A DNA stretch of 53,483 bases, taken from NCBI GenBank assembly GCA_903864435.1, contig CAIPFY010000190.1, positions 1 to 53,483 on the forward strand, read 5' to 3'. The notes beneath the pieces are model-generated. The model was not told the origin of the DNA and did not search any database. It saw nothing but the letters and a program-made list of their open reading frames with translations. The stretch comes from an uncultured Chloroflexota bacterium. Its GTDB lineage: Bacteria > Chloroflexota > Anaerolineae > Aggregatilineales > Phototrophicaceae. The translations under genes and the position numbers were made by a program. Positions 1 through 7,966 of this stretch are shown piece by piece (the first letter of the stretch is position 1; every line of letters starts with the position of its first letter).

Positions 1-40
1 CGACGGGCGCCGATACGGCTTGCAAGGTTTCAGTTGCCAC
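1..40 (-). CDS. Possible start of a truncated gene running off the window
   Basis: On the minus strand a GTG at position 40 opens a frame (M-A-T-E-T-L-Q-A-V-S) that stays open to the window edge. An AGGAG sequence lies about 11 bases upstream. A TATACT hexamer further upstream, near position 105, could be its -10 box. Only about 13 codons are visible, so no family can be named. It would be transcribed in the same direction as the glycan operon but seems to have its own start signals. Confidence 0.3.
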   Translation of the reverse strand, partial: MATETLQAVSAPV

Positions 41-144
41 GCTGTTGGGGGTCTCCTGCTGAATTAGGGTAGCTTTTGTCACCCGTAGGGACAAGACATC
101 CAGTATAGCGCAGATACAGCTTGACGGTAATGGTGTACCCGCCG

Positions 145-1137
145 CTATCCCCACGTTTCGAGCGCCCATGCCAGTTCGTCCGGCGTGGGCGCATAGTTGC
201 CCACCCGCCGCACCACTAGCCCGCTGGCATAATTCGCCAGCACCGTCGCCGCCTGCAAATCCGCGCCCGCCGCCACCGCCAGCGTCAGCACGGCAATCGT
301 GGTATCGCCCGCGCCCACCGTGTCGAACACATCGGTCACGGCGGGCGCGGCACAGTGCGCCACCGTCGCATCGGCAGCCGCCACTGTCGCCCCTTCCCCG
401 CCGCGTGTGATGACCATGCCACCCGTCAGCCGCAGCCGATCGCACAGTTCCCGCGCCGCCGCCGCGAAATCCGCATCCCCCCGCAGATCGCGCCGCAGAT
501 AGTCCCGCGCCTCGTCCGCGTTGCATTTGACCACCGCGAATCCTTCGTATTTATCGAACTGCCCCTGCGCGTCCGCCGTGAGCAGTTTGCCCGCCGCCCG
601 TTCGCGCACCGCCGCCACCAGCGACGGGGTGAGCAATCCGGTCTGATAATCCGAAAACAGGAGCGCATCGGCAGTCCCTAACCGGCTCTCGATCGCGCCC
701 AAAACCTGCGCCTCGACTGCCGCGCTGATCGCCTGCCGCGAGAGCGTATCCAACCGCGCCAACTGCTGCGGGAAGCGCAAGCCCATGTGCGCCATCAGCC
801 GCATTTTAACGGTGGTCGGGCGCTGTGGATCGGTCACTAAGCCGGAGGTGTCAATCCCGCGTGTGGACAACACACCGCGCAGGGTATCCGCCGCCGCGTC
901 CGCGCCAATCACGCCGATCTGCGCCGCCGCCCCACCCAATCCCACAATGTTCGCCGCCGGATTGCCTGCACCGCCCGGAATATGCTGCCGCGACTCGAAC
1001 TCCAGCACCGGTACCGGCGCTTCGCGGCTGAGACGCGCCGCCCGTCCGGTGAGGTATTCATCGAGGAACACATCCCCGACCACCAGCACCCGTTTACCCG
1101 CCAGCCGCGCAATCCAAACCTTCAGCGACTCAACCAT
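145..1137 (-). CDS. PfkB-family sugar kinase, RfaE/HldE kinase-domain type
   Basis: This is a 330-residue ribokinase/PfkB-fold kinase closest in pattern to the kinase domain of RfaE/HldE, which phosphorylates D-glycero-D-manno-heptose 7-phosphate at C1. The N-terminal VLVVGDVFLDEYLTG, the SREAPVPVLE segment and PGGAGNPAANI are the RfaE-type substrate-side signature. The DTVGAGDTT motif near residue 275 carries the catalytic Asp and anion hole. No nucleotidyltransferase domain is attached, so this is the stand-alone kinase form. The ATG overlaps the end of the upstream WecG-like frame by 8 bases, making it the last gene of a glycan operon. The exact sugar cannot be read from sequence; a heptose phosphate is likely given the GT9 partner. 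Confidence 0.85.
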   Translation of the reverse strand: MVESLKVWIARLAGKRVLVVGDVFLDEYLTGRAARLSREAPVPVLEFESRQHIPGGAGNPAANIVGLGGAAAQIGVIGADAAADTLRGVLSTRGIDTSGLVTDPQRPTTVKMRLMAHMGLRFPQQLARLDTLSRQAISAAVEAQVLGAIESRLGTADALLFSDYQTGLLTPSLVAAVRERAAGKLLTADAQGQFDKYEGFAVVKCNADEARDYLRRDLRGDADFAAAARELCDRLRLTGGMVITRGGEGATVAAADATVAHCAAPAVTDVFDTVGAGDTTIAVLTLAVAAGADLQAATVLANYASGLVVRRVGNYAPTPDELAWALETWG

Positions 1138-1549
1138 GCTGCCCTCGCGTTAAAACTGCCCACACAAAGCGCGGCAACCGCAGCATCCGGCGGGCGCGCC
1201 ACGGTTGCAAGTACAGCCGGTACAGCCATTCCAGCCCCGCCTGCCGCATCCACAGTGGCGCACGCGGGATGATGCCCGCCACAAAATCGAACGAGCCGCC
1301 CACGCCCATCGCCATCTTCACGCGCAAACGCGGCAAATTACGGGCGATCCATTTGTCCTGCACCGGTGCGCCGTAGGCTACGAACAGAATATCCGCGCCG
1401 CTGGCATTCACCCGTTCCATAAGCGCGTCTTCGTCGGAGGGCGCAGGGCTGCCAGCATACACGCCCACGATCTGCACGCCGGGGTAACGCGCCCGCAGCA
1501 CGTCCGCCGCTTTCTGCGCGATTCCGGGCGCCGCGCCCAGCATGAACAA
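1130..1549 (-). pseudogene. C-terminal part of a WecG/TagA/CpsF-type glycosyltransferase, separated by an in-frame TAG
   Basis: These 139 residues (MLGAAPGIAQKAADVL through GADILFVAYGAPVQDKW and MGVGGSFDFVAG) are the C-terminal half of a WecG/TagA/CpsF (GT26) domain. That family transfers N-acetylmannosamine(uronic acid)-type sugars onto a lipid-linked acceptor at the inner membrane face. The N-terminal part of the domain lies in the same reading frame immediately upstream (ORF ending at 1598), and only a TAG codon separates them. The track starts this ORF at a TTG inside the domain, with no ribosome binding site, so it is better read as the tail of the 1130-2935 gene than as an independent gene. 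It overlaps the start of the kinase gene by 8 bases. Confidence 0.8.
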
Positions 1550-1597
1550 GCGCCAGCCTTCCCACGCCGCCCGTTCCGCGATGATCGGCAGGCCGTC

Positions 1598-2935
1598 CTA
1601 GCCGGTCACGCGCTCCGGCAAGGACGTACCCAAGCGCCGCCCCGCCCACAACAGCCCCACGCCATCCGGCACGCACAAATCCGCCCGTAACAGAATGTTC
1701 TTGAACAGCACATCATCCTGCGCGATCATGGCAAATTCCGGGTTGATGGTGCAGACATGCCGCGCCGTATCGCCCTTCACCCACGCGCCGATCATTTCCA
1801 GCCATTCGGCATAGGTGATCGCGTCCACCGGCAGGCCGAGTATACGCGCCCGTTTCGTCCCGACAGGCACTTTCGGTAGGGGTTCGGGGGGCGCGTCCAC
1901 GCCATCCAGCAGCCGCAGCGCCGCCGCCGTCACCTGCTCCGGCGTGACCATGCGCATACACGTCCGCGCCGCACAGCCTTCACGCAGGCCAATCGCGTGT
2001 CCTACATAGCTACACGGGCTGCACTCCGGCGCACTGCGAACGATCTCCGAACGCCCCTGCGGAGTCCATGCGCCCCATGCAGCCGCGTTGCTCGGCCCGA
2101 ACACCGCCACCACAGGCGCACCCGCCGCCGCCGCGAGGTGCATCACGCCGCTATCCGCGCCAATGAACACATCCGCGCTACGTAGCACGCCCACCAGTTG
2201 CGGGAGCGTGGTCTTGCCGCTGATGTCCAGCGCGGGGGCGCTCAACTGCGCCTGCACCGCCGCCGTATCATCGCCAGCGCCGCCCACCAGCACGATCTCC
2301 GCGCCGCGCTCATGCCGCAACCGTTCCGCCACCGCCGCGAACTTCGCCGCATCCCAGCGCCGCGCCAGACTGTAGCCGCCGCTGCCAGCATGAATCACCA
2401 CACGCGGGACGGTTTTGGGCGGCAACGGCGGCGGTGCGCTGGCAACCTGCGCCGGACGCACCGCGCTGGACGCGCCCAACAGCGCCACCAAGCGCAGCCA
2501 GTATTCGGCCTGATGGTACGCGCCGAAACCCTGATCCGGCAGGCGTTCGGTCAGGAACCAGCCGTTGCCGTTCTCCAGCCCGATGCGCCGCCGCGCCCCG
2601 CTGCCAAACGCGATCAACGCGAATTTGAGCGTCCCGGCCTTGAGCGTGAAATGATGCAGGAACAGCACGGTGTCATAGCGCCCGCCGCGCAGCGCCCACA
2701 CCCGCCGCAACAGCGCGGGCGAGAGCAACGAACGGGGACGGCTGAACGCCTCACGCTCGAACACGATGAGCGCGTCCACCAGCCCCGTGCCTTCGATGAG
2801 GGCGGCGCTGTGGGCGTGTGCCAGCAGCGTGAGGTGTGCATCGGGGCGTGCTTCGCGCAGGGCAGCCAGCGCCGGAGTCGCCAGCACCAGATCGCCAATA
2901 TCGGCTAACTGCACGATCAAAATACGTTCGTTCAT
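1598..2935 (-). CDS. GT9 heptosyltransferase-like domain fused to the N-terminus of a WecG/TagA domain (stopped by TAG)
   Basis: Residues 1 to about 345 form a GT9 glycosyltransferase (ADP-heptose:LPS heptosyltransferase family): N-terminal ILIVQLADIGDLVLATPAL, central VVIHAGSGGYSLARRW, and the nucleotide-binding SADVFIGADSGVMHLAAAAG. After a proline-rich linker, residues about 360-445 begin a WecG/TagA domain (ILGLPVDAITYAEWLEMI, TINPEFAMIAQDD, VPDGVGLLWAGRRLG). The frame ends at ERVTG followed by TAG. Families of this type continue with an S/T/A-type residue and then Asp here, and the next codons do encode D-G-L-P, so the stop interrupts a conserved block. The ATG lies 3 bases after the GT4 stop. 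Without the stop the fusion would be about 601 residues. A true mutation or a sequencing error are both possible. Confidence 0.85.
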   Translation of the reverse strand: MNERILIVQLADIGDLVLATPALAALREARPDAHLTLLAHAHSAALIEGTGLVDALIVFEREAFSRPRSLLSPALLRRVWALRGGRYDTVLFLHHFTLKAGTLKFALIAFGSGARRRIGLENGNGWFLTERLPDQGFGAYHQAEYWLRLVALLGASSAVRPAQVASAPPPLPPKTVPRVVIHAGSGGYSLARRWDAAKFAAVAERLRHERGAEIVLVGGAGDDTAAVQAQLSAPALDISGKTTLPQLVGVLRSADVFIGADSGVMHLAAAAGAPVVAVFGPSNAAAWGAWTPQGRSEIVRSAPECSPCSYVGHAIGLREGCAARTCMRMVTPEQVTAAALRLLDGVDAPPEPLPKVPVGTKRARILGLPVDAITYAEWLEMIGAWVKGDTARHVCTINPEFAMIAQDDVLFKNILLRADLCVPDGVGLLWAGRRLGTSLPERVTG

Positions 2936-2938
2936 AGT

Positions 2939-4024
2939 TCAACCATTCGCGGCGGATTCCAGCGCGGCTAACGCTTGCCGTCCTGCCTCCGCCCACGAGA
3001 AGCGCCGCGCTTGCGCCCGTCCACGCTCAATCAACGACTCGCGCAGTCCGGCCTCGTCGGTCAGGCGGCTCAGTGCCGCCGTGATGCTCTCCACCGCCAG
3101 CGGGTCAACCAGCAAGCCGGCCTCACCCACCAGTTCCGGCAAGCTGGAGGTGCGGCTGGCGATAACAGGCGCACCGCACCACATGGCCTCGATGACCGGA
3201 AAGCCGAAGCCCTCGTACAGGCTAGGGAAAACCAGCGCCAGCGCCCCGCTGAGGAGCGCCCCTTTGTCCTGTTCATCTATATAGCCGATGAGATGCACCC
3301 CCAGCTGCCCTTCTGCCCATGCCGGATCGTACAGCCAGCCCTTGCCGCCGACCAACACCAGCGCCGTCTCGTCGGCGGGATGAGCTGCCCGCCACTGTTG
3401 ATAGGCGGCGACCAGACGGGCGATATTCTTGCGCGGTTGCAGCGTGCCGATGAACAGGAAGTAGCGCGGCGGCAAGCGGTACTTGTCCGCGACGGCCTGC
3501 CTATCGCCCATCACAGGCGCATCCACGCCGGGGTAAACCGTGCGAATCTTGGCGGGGGCTGTACCATAAAAACGCGAGAGATCGGCAGCGGTAGCCTGCG
3601 AATCGGCAAGGATGACGGCAGCGCGGGCGGCGCTGAAACGGGTGGTCAGGTCGAGATAGGCACGCTGACGGGCGGGATGCGCTTGCGGGAACATTTTGAA
3701 GCCCAGATCATGCACCGTGACGACCGCCCGCCCCGGAAACACAAACGGGAGCGTGTGCGCGGGGACGAACGTCACATCCGGGCGATCCTGCCACAGCGCC
3801 GCCGCAAAGCGCACATGCGTCCACGCCCGCGCCAGCGGAATCACTTGCTGCCGCACACGCGGCATAGAGGGAAACAAATCCGGCGCGGGGGCATCACGGA
3901 AATACAGGGTGATGTCGTGGGCGGTGTTGGCTTGCAGCAAGGCGCGAATCAACTGAATCGCATACTGTTCCGTACCCGTCACTCGCCGCACCGTGCAGCG
4001 ACTGGCATCAATGGCAATCCGCAC
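2939..4024 (-). CDS. GT4-family glycosyltransferase
   Basis: A 361-residue retaining GT-B glycosyltransferase that transfers a sugar from a nucleotide donor. The N-terminal acceptor domain starts VRIAIDASRC. The donor domain has the FIGTLQPRKNI segment near residue 190 and the E-x7-E motif in YEGFGFPVIEAM. The PELVGEAGLLVDP segment is typical of the family. I use the GTG at 4024 rather than the track start at 4096, because homologues begin at this IAIDAS strand and the GTG shares one base with the upstream TAG stop (TAGTG), a translational-coupling arrangement. It sits in an operon with GT9/WecG and RfaE-type genes, so it probably builds a cell-surface polysaccharide. Donor and acceptor are unknown. 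Confidence 0.88.
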   Translation of the reverse strand: MRIAIDASRCTVRRVTGTEQYAIQLIRALLQANTAHDITLYFRDAPAPDLFPSMPRVRQQVIPLARAWTHVRFAAALWQDRPDVTFVPAHTLPFVFPGRAVVTVHDLGFKMFPQAHPARQRAYLDLTTRFSAARAAVILADSQATAADLSRFYGTAPAKIRTVYPGVDAPVMGDRQAVADKYRLPPRYFLFIGTLQPRKNIARLVAAYQQWRAAHPADETALVLVGGKGWLYDPAWAEGQLGVHLIGYIDEQDKGALLSGALALVFPSLYEGFGFPVIEAMWCGAPVIASRTSSLPELVGEAGLLVDPLAVESITAALSRLTDEAGLRESLIERGRAQARRFSWAEAGRQALAALESAANG

Positions 4025-4914
4025 TAGCGCCGCTGCCTGTTGAAACGGGGAAGGATGAGCAGCACGACCACGACGACCAGCGGCAACGGCCACCATGCCG
4101 CCAGTGCGGTCATCAGTTCAGCCGGAGCCGCACCGAGCATGACCAGCAGGCCGACCAACCCCGCCACCACCAGCGCCAATCCGGGGAAAAACAGGCGACG
4201 ATCCGCAGGGCGCGACAGCAGCCCTGCCAGCATGATCGCCACGCCGGGGGCGACCACCAGTAAAGGCCAACCGTCCGCAAGGCCATCCGGCAGCGCAGGC
4301 GCAGCGAGGAACACGCCCCCCGCCAGCAGCAGCGTGAGCGCCAAGAACAGCGCCCCCCGCGCCCACCGTCCCGAAGACAGCCAGCGCGATAGGAAAATGA
4401 GCGCCAAGCCGCCCATCAGCGCCGCCGCCAGCGCATCGCCCGAAGGCGCGTTGGCGGTGGTGTAGCTGAACGTCAGCCACACGCCCAGCGCGATCAGCAC
4501 CAGACCGGGCACGACCGAGGCCAGCCCCCCGCGTTTGAGCAGCAAGCGCGGCGGCACGGGGAAATAGCGTTCGGGGTGGCGCACGCGGTCAATGGCCTCG
4601 GCTTTGGCCTGCGCCTCGGCTTCGGCATGGGCAATCCGCGCCTGCTCCGCCGCTTCGCGCTCGGCAACCATGTCGCTCAGGCCAGAAACCGCCGCCAATG
4701 CCGCCTCAATATCGAGGCTGCCGCTATCCGACATCTCGAAGGACTCGGCTGGAGACTCCGGTTCTAGCGCGAACGGACGCAAATCCGGCGGCGCATAACG
4801 CAGGTCATCATCCGGCAAGTCGCCCGCCCGCAGCGGCACATCACGCGAATCATCTTCTACAGACGATTCGCCCGGTTCAAGGTCAGGGGTGAGGTCGTGT
4901 TCATCGTTAGTCAT
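4024..4914 (-). CDS. Membrane protein of unknown function, acidic N-terminus and about six TM helices
   Basis: This 296-residue protein has two parts. The first 90 residues are soluble and very acidic (DEHDLTPDLEPGESS, SDSGSLDIEAALAAV) and lead into an Ala/Glu-rich helix (EREAAEQARIAHAEAEAQAKAEA) likely to form a coiled coil. The rest is hydrophobic, with about six predicted membrane segments, for example SVVPGLVLIALGVWLTF and PLPLVVVVVLLILPRF. I recognise no family. I choose the ATG at 4914 because homologous sequence should start at MTNDEHD; the track start adds 12 residues that reach toward the tRNA-Cys promoter. It is the first gene of the glycan operon and overlaps the GT4 start by one base, which suggests an envelope role, but nothing more specific. 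Confidence 0.7.
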   Translation of the reverse strand: MTNDEHDLTPDLEPGESSVEDDSRDVPLRAGDLPDDDLRYAPPDLRPFALEPESPAESFEMSDSGSLDIEAALAAVSGLSDMVAEREAAEQARIAHAEAEAQAKAEAIDRVRHPERYFPVPPRLLLKRGGLASVVPGLVLIALGVWLTFSYTTANAPSGDALAAALMGGLALIFLSRWLSSGRWARGALFLALTLLLAGGVFLAAPALPDGLADGWPLLVVAPGVAIMLAGLLSRPADRRLFFPGLALVVAGLVGLLVMLGAAPAELMTALAAWWPLPLVVVVVLLILPRFNRQRR

Positions 4915-4973
4915 GGCAAATATTGTGTCTGTTTTCAGGCCGCCGCGCAAGCCTATTCCGCGCCAAATGAACC

Positions 4974-5002
4974 TTGCGATGACATTCTGAAGCCGCTATA
5001 AT
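4974..5002 (+). promoter_or_regulatory. Sigma-70-type promoter of tRNA-Cys
   Basis: TTGCGA at 4974-4979 and a perfect TATAAT at 4997-5002 are separated by 17 bases. The tRNA 5' end at 5014 is 11 bases beyond the -10 box, so the transcript would need only slight 5' processing. Confidence 0.75.
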
Positions 5003-5013
5003 GCCTTCTATTC

Positions 5014-5085
5014 GGCGACGTGGCCAAGTGGTAAGGCAAGGCTCTGCAAAAGCCTGATGCGCCGGTTCAAATCCGGCCGTCGCCT
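5014..5085 (+). tRNA. tRNA-Cys (GCA)
   Basis: The acceptor stem GGCGACG pairs with CGTCGCC. The anticodon arm AGGCT-CTGCAAA-AGCCT presents GCA. The T arm contains GGTTCAAATCC, and the discriminator is T (U), as expected for tRNA-Cys. The 3' CCA is not encoded. The gene is monocistronic, with its own promoter and a strong terminator directly behind it. Confidence 0.96.
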
Positions 5086-5086
5086 C

Positions 5087-5115
5087 AAAAAAGGTGAGTT
5101 CACACTCACCTTTTT
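5087..5115 (+). terminator. Rho-independent terminator of tRNA-Cys
   Basis: A perfect 7-bp stem GGTGAGT/ACTCACC with loop TCAC (5093-5110) is followed by TTTTT and preceded by a run of A, so it could also act on the opposite strand. Confidence 0.85.
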
Positions 5116-5193
5116 GAGTCCATGCAGACCAATTTTGCAGTCCCGCAAGATTGGGGACTTTACAAAGTTATAAAACGGCGTATGATCGTTTTT

Positions 5194-5220
5194 GTGGGGT
5201 GCAAAGACCCCACACGTTTT
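5194..5220. terminator. Hairpin with flanking T tracts, possible bidirectional terminator
   Basis: GTGGGGT (5194-5200) pairs perfectly with ACCCCAC (5207-5213) around the loop GCAAAG. It is followed by ACGTTTT and preceded by GTTTTTG. It may be a second terminator behind the tRNA or the first hairpin of the DUF1003 leader. Confidence 0.45.
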
Positions 5221-5489
5221 GTATAGATAAGGCAAAGAAAGAGATCATGACCGAGGGTGGCAGTATTCACAAGGAACAGCCGCACTTAGCTGGCGGCGAT
5301 AACGCACCCCGGAGCTAACCTCCTCCCGCAAAAATGCGCCACGAGGTAACGCTCCCCGCGTTACCGCCGCCTCAAGTGGTGTTGTTCCACACGCAGAGAC
5401 AACTGAATAACGACTTTTCCGGTTGATTCGTGTGGGCATTTCCGATACATCGGTGATGTCTGCCCCTAGCAAATGCTATGGAGGACAGA
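5221..5489 (+). promoter_or_regulatory. Long structured 5' leader of the DUF1003 gene, class unknown
   Basis: About 270 bases without a convincing gene precede the DUF1003 start codon and are rich in inverted repeats. TTAGCT/AGCTAA lies around 5285-5320. A perfect 8-bp hairpin GGTAACGC/GCGTTACC with loop TCCCC lies around 5345-5366. GTGG/CCAC lies around 5380, and CCGAT/ATCGG around 5443-5454. The stretch GAGCTAACCTCC resembles the 3' conserved block of ydaO-type (c-di-AMP) riboswitches, but the 5' half of that class is not recognisable. The leader could be a metabolite- or ion-sensing RNA. The minus-strand ORF over it looks spurious. Confidence 0.35.
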
Positions 5490-6128
5490 ATGTACAACGA
5501 TCTGCTGCTGAACCGTATTGTGGCTGCGGCACCTATTGACGACGCTGATGAGCGCGTTCAGGAACTCATTGACGAAATCGAAGAACTCAAGAGTCTTCTC
5601 AGCCCGGAAGCGCAGGCGCTGATTAGCGATCTGCGTCCGCGCATCGTCACCGACGATGTGTACGAGGAGATGGACGAACGCTCATCGCTGGGCGAACGGA
5701 TGGCGGACAAGCTTTCCACGTTGGCCGGTAGCTGGCGCTTCATCATCTTTTTCTGTATTTTGATGGCGGTGTGGATCAGCATTAACGCCTACATGGGCGC
5801 GGAAGCCTTCGACCCGTTCCCGTTCATTCTGCTCAACCTCGCGCTTAGTACGCTGGCCGCGCTGCAAGCGCCGGTCATTTTGATGTCGCAAAACCGTCAG
5901 GCGGCGAAAGATCGGGCGGTCGCGCAGAATGATTATCAAGTCAACCTGAAAAACGAAGTGGAAATCGCTGACCTGCACCGCAAGATTGACACGCTCACCG
6001 ACGCGCTGACCATGCAGACCCGGCTGGTGAACGCGCTGGTGGAAGCCCGCCGCAAAGAACTGAGCGCCACTGTGCGGGCGATGGAAAGCACCCGCATTCA
6101 TAATGGCAACGGCCTGACCGTCGAATAG
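5490..6128 (+). CDS. DUF1003 family membrane protein
   Basis: A 212-residue protein with the DUF1003 core: an amphipathic N-terminal region, the LGERMADKLSTLAGSWRF segment, two membrane helices at about residues 84-103 and 110-132, and the family motif APVILMSQNRQAAKDR. A charged coiled-coil tail follows (VEIADLHRKIDTLTDAL). I choose the second ATG (5490) because GGAGG lies 5 bases before it; the first ATG at 5478 overlaps that ribosome binding site. The biochemical role of DUF1003 proteins is not established. The gene stands alone between a structured leader and a strong terminator, so it is expressed from its own, possibly RNA-regulated, promoter. Confidence 0.85.
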   Translation: MYNDLLLNRIVAAAPIDDADERVQELIDEIEELKSLLSPEAQALISDLRPRIVTDDVYEEMDERSSLGERMADKLSTLAGSWRFIIFFCILMAVWISINAYMGAEAFDPFPFILLNLALSTLAALQAPVILMSQNRQAAKDRAVAQNDYQVNLKNEVEIADLHRKIDTLTDALTMQTRLVNALVEARRKELSATVRAMESTRIHNGNGLTVE

Positions 6129-6150
6129 CCCCGCGCCGCCTGACCCACCC

Positions 6151-6188
6151 GCCCCGCGCTGTTCCCGAACGGACGCGGGGCGTTTTTT
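6151..6188 (+). terminator. Rho-independent terminator behind the DUF1003 gene
   Basis: GCCCCGCG (6151-6158) pairs with CGCGGGGC (6174-6181), and the stem is followed by a run of six T. Confidence 0.85.
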
Positions 6189-6289
6189 GTCTTGAAGCCG
6201 CCACAATGGTCTATCGTGGCGCTAGAAAGAGTGGACTGAAACAGGAAAGATGATAGGGCGATCACAATTGTCAGGGGGATGGGGGAATC

Positions 6290-6859
6290 ATGAGCCGCGA
6301 TTATGCCAATCAAGCGCCTGCCGAAGTGCGCCGCAGCGACCGCGCCGTAGAGGATACCGCATGGATCGAGGACTTCCTGCGGCGAGCGCCCGTCGGGATG
6401 CTGGCAACCGTCCACGAAGGGCAACCGTTCATCAACAGCAACCTGTTCGTGTACGATGCCGCCGCCCATGCGATTTACATGCACACGGCACGGGTGGGGC
6501 GCACCCGCGCCAATGTGGAACTCGAAGAACGGGTATGCTTCAGCATCAGCGACATGGGGCGACTGTTGCCGGCCCCGGAAGCGTTAGAATTCAGTGTGGA
6601 ATATTCGGGCGTGGTGGTGTTCGGGCGGGCGCGGGTGATCGAAGACACGGTGGAAGCCAAACATGCCTTACAACTGCTGCTGGATAAATACTTCCCGCAT
6701 CTGAAGCCGGATGTGGACTACCGTTCGACCACCGACGATGAACTGGCGCGCACCGCCGTCTACAAGATCGAAATTGACGAGTGGAGTGGCAAGCGCAAGA
6801 AGGTGGATGGGGACTTCCCCGGCGCATTCTACTACGGGGAGCAGCCGGTCAGTGAGTGA
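6290..6859 (+). CDS. Pyridoxamine-5'-phosphate-oxidase-like flavin-binding protein
   Basis: A 189-residue split-barrel flavin-nucleotide-binding protein of the PNPOx-like/NimA group. The N-terminal strand pattern [19 protein letters not shown], then [15 protein letters not shown] and [18 protein letters not shown], matches this family. It most likely binds FMN or another flavin as a small reductase or flavin carrier; the natural substrate is unknown. The C-terminus contains [20 protein letters not shown], usual in the group. It overlaps the azlC GTG start by 8 bases, so the three genes to 7902 are one operon. The ATG is preceded by a G-rich GGGGGATGGGGG stretch that can serve as the ribosome binding site. 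Confidence 0.85.
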   Translation: MSRDYANQAPAEVRRSDRAVEDTAWIEDFLRRAPVGMLATVHEGQPFINSNLFVYDAAAHAIYMHTARVGRTRANVELEERVCFSISDMGRLLPAPEALEFSVEYSGVVVFGRARVIEDTVEAKHALQLLLDKYFPHLKPDVDYRSTTDDELARTAVYKIEIDEWSGKRKKVDGDFPGAFYYGEQPVSE

Positions 6860-7586
6860 AATACCCACCCGTAAAAGCGAATTTATAACCGGCGTTCGGG
6901 ATACGCTGCCGCTGGTGCTAGGAGCCATTCCCTTCGGGATTATCTTCGGTGCACTGGCGGTCAACAGCGGCCTGTCGCTTCTAGGCGGCATGGGATTGTC
7001 GTTGTTCGTGTTCGCCGGATCGTCGCAGTTCATCGCTTCCGGGCTGGTAACGCAGGGTGTGGGGCTGGGGCTGATTATCCTGACCACGTTCATTGTGAAC
7101 CTGCGCCACGCGCTGTACAGCGCCACCCTCGCGCCGCATGTGAAGGGGCTGCCGCAAAAATGGCTGCTCCCGCTGGGCTTCTGGCTGACCGATGAGACCT
7201 TCGCTGTGGTGATTGGTCGCTACAGCCGCACCGACGATTCGCCCTACAAGCACTGGTACTATCTGGGTTCCGCCGTCATCATGTACACCAACTGGCAGTT
7301 GTGTACGCTGATCGGTCTGGTGGCAGGACAGGCTATTCCCGATATGCGAAGTTGGGGGCTGGATTTCGCCATGACGGTCACGTTTATCGGCATCGTTGTG
7401 GTGCAGTTACGGAACCGCCCGATGGTCGTGGCGGCAATCGTAGCCGGAGCCTGCGCGGTGGCCTTCAACGGTATGCCGAACAAAATGGGCTTGTTCCTAT
7501 CGGCGTTGGTGGGCGTGATCGCCGGCATGGTCGCAGAATCGCTTCTGCCGGATGTGCCGCCTGTACGGGAGGCCAAGCATGAATGA
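6852..7586 (+). CDS. azlC: AzlC family branched-chain amino acid exporter, large subunit
   Basis: A 244-residue polytopic membrane protein of the AzlC/YgaZ (LIV-E) family, the large subunit that exports branched-chain amino acids and analogues with AzlD. The family block [20 protein letters not shown] starts after a short N-terminus, and [19 protein letters not shown] is the diagnostic conserved motif. I start it at the GTG at 6852, which overlaps the upstream stop and has GGGGAG upstream. The ATG used in the track lies deep inside the preceding gene and gives nonsense sequence. Its end overlaps azlD. Confidence 0.92.
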   Translation: MSEIPTRKSEFITGVRDTLPLVLGAIPFGIIFGALAVNSGLSLLGGMGLSLFVFAGSSQFIASGLVTQGVGLGLIILTTFIVNLRHALYSATLAPHVKGLPQKWLLPLGFWLTDETFAVVIGRYSRTDDSPYKHWYYLGSAVIMYTNWQLCTLIGLVAGQAIPDMRSWGLDFAMTVTFIGIVVVQLRNRPMVVAAIVAGACAVAFNGMPNKMGLFLSALVGVIAGMVAESLLPDVPPVREAKHE

Positions 7587-7902
7587 AGTCGCCCTCATCA
7601 TCGGCATGATGCTGGTGACGTTCCTGCCGCGCTACGGCGTGATGGCGCTGCTAGGGCGCGTGGAAATGCCCAAGCCGGTGTTTCGGGCGTTGCGCTTTGT
7701 GCCGCCGGCTGTCCTGTCGGCGATCATCGTGCCGACGATGGTCTTCAACCGTCAGGGCGAGTTTGACCTCAGCCTTCAAAATAGCGCCCTGATCGCTGGC
7801 CTCATCTCGATCTTTGTCGCATGGCGCACCCGCAACGTGCTGCTCACCATCCTGATCGGCATGACGGCGCTGTGGCTGTGGCGGGCGCTGGTGGGGGGAT
7901 AA
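7579..7902 (+). CDS. azlD: AzlD family branched-chain amino acid exporter, small subunit
   Basis: A 107-residue protein with about four membrane segments and the AzlD/YgaH pattern: [18 protein letters not shown], then [16 protein letters not shown] and [21 protein letters not shown]. It works as the small partner of AzlC in the inner membrane. The ATG at 7579 overlaps the end of azlC (ATGAATGA). The track start at 7552 adds out-of-family residues encoded within azlC. Confidence 0.9.
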   Translation: MNEVALIIGMMLVTFLPRYGVMALLGRVEMPKPVFRALRFVPPAVLSAIIVPTMVFNRQGEFDLSLQNSALIAGLISIFVAWRTRNVLLTILIGMTALWLWRALVGG

Positions 7903-7909
7903 TGCACCA

Positions 7910-7936
7910 GCCCTCTCTCCGCACAGGAGAAAGGGC
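7910..7936. terminator. Imperfect hairpin between convergent operons
   Basis: CCCTCTCTCC and GGAGAAAGGG can pair around GCACA with mismatches. It lies between azlD and the convergent ABC permease gene. There is no clear U tract, so termination here is only a suggestion. Confidence 0.35.
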
Positions 7937-7966
7937 CGGAAAAAGACGATAGGACAGCACGAAGGC

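Noticed and set aside
1598-1600. TAG as a pyrrolysine or readthrough codon
   Set aside because: TAG ends several other genes here (for example at 145-147, 4024-4026 and 28531-28533), and no recoding signal or pyl gene is seen. Mutation or error is simpler.
2975-4027. 350-residue plus-strand ORF opposite the GT4 gene
   Set aside because: A shadow frame; the minus strand encodes a complete glycosyltransferase.
5008-5235. Minus-strand ORF of 75 residues over tRNA-Cys
   Set aside because: It is the reverse complement of the tRNA and terminator, with no ribosome binding site or family pattern.
5245-5310. T-box-like GAGGGTGGCAG segment in the DUF1003 leader
   Set aside because: The T-box antiterminator core continues with ACCGCG, which is absent, and no aminoacyl-tRNA or amino-acid gene follows.
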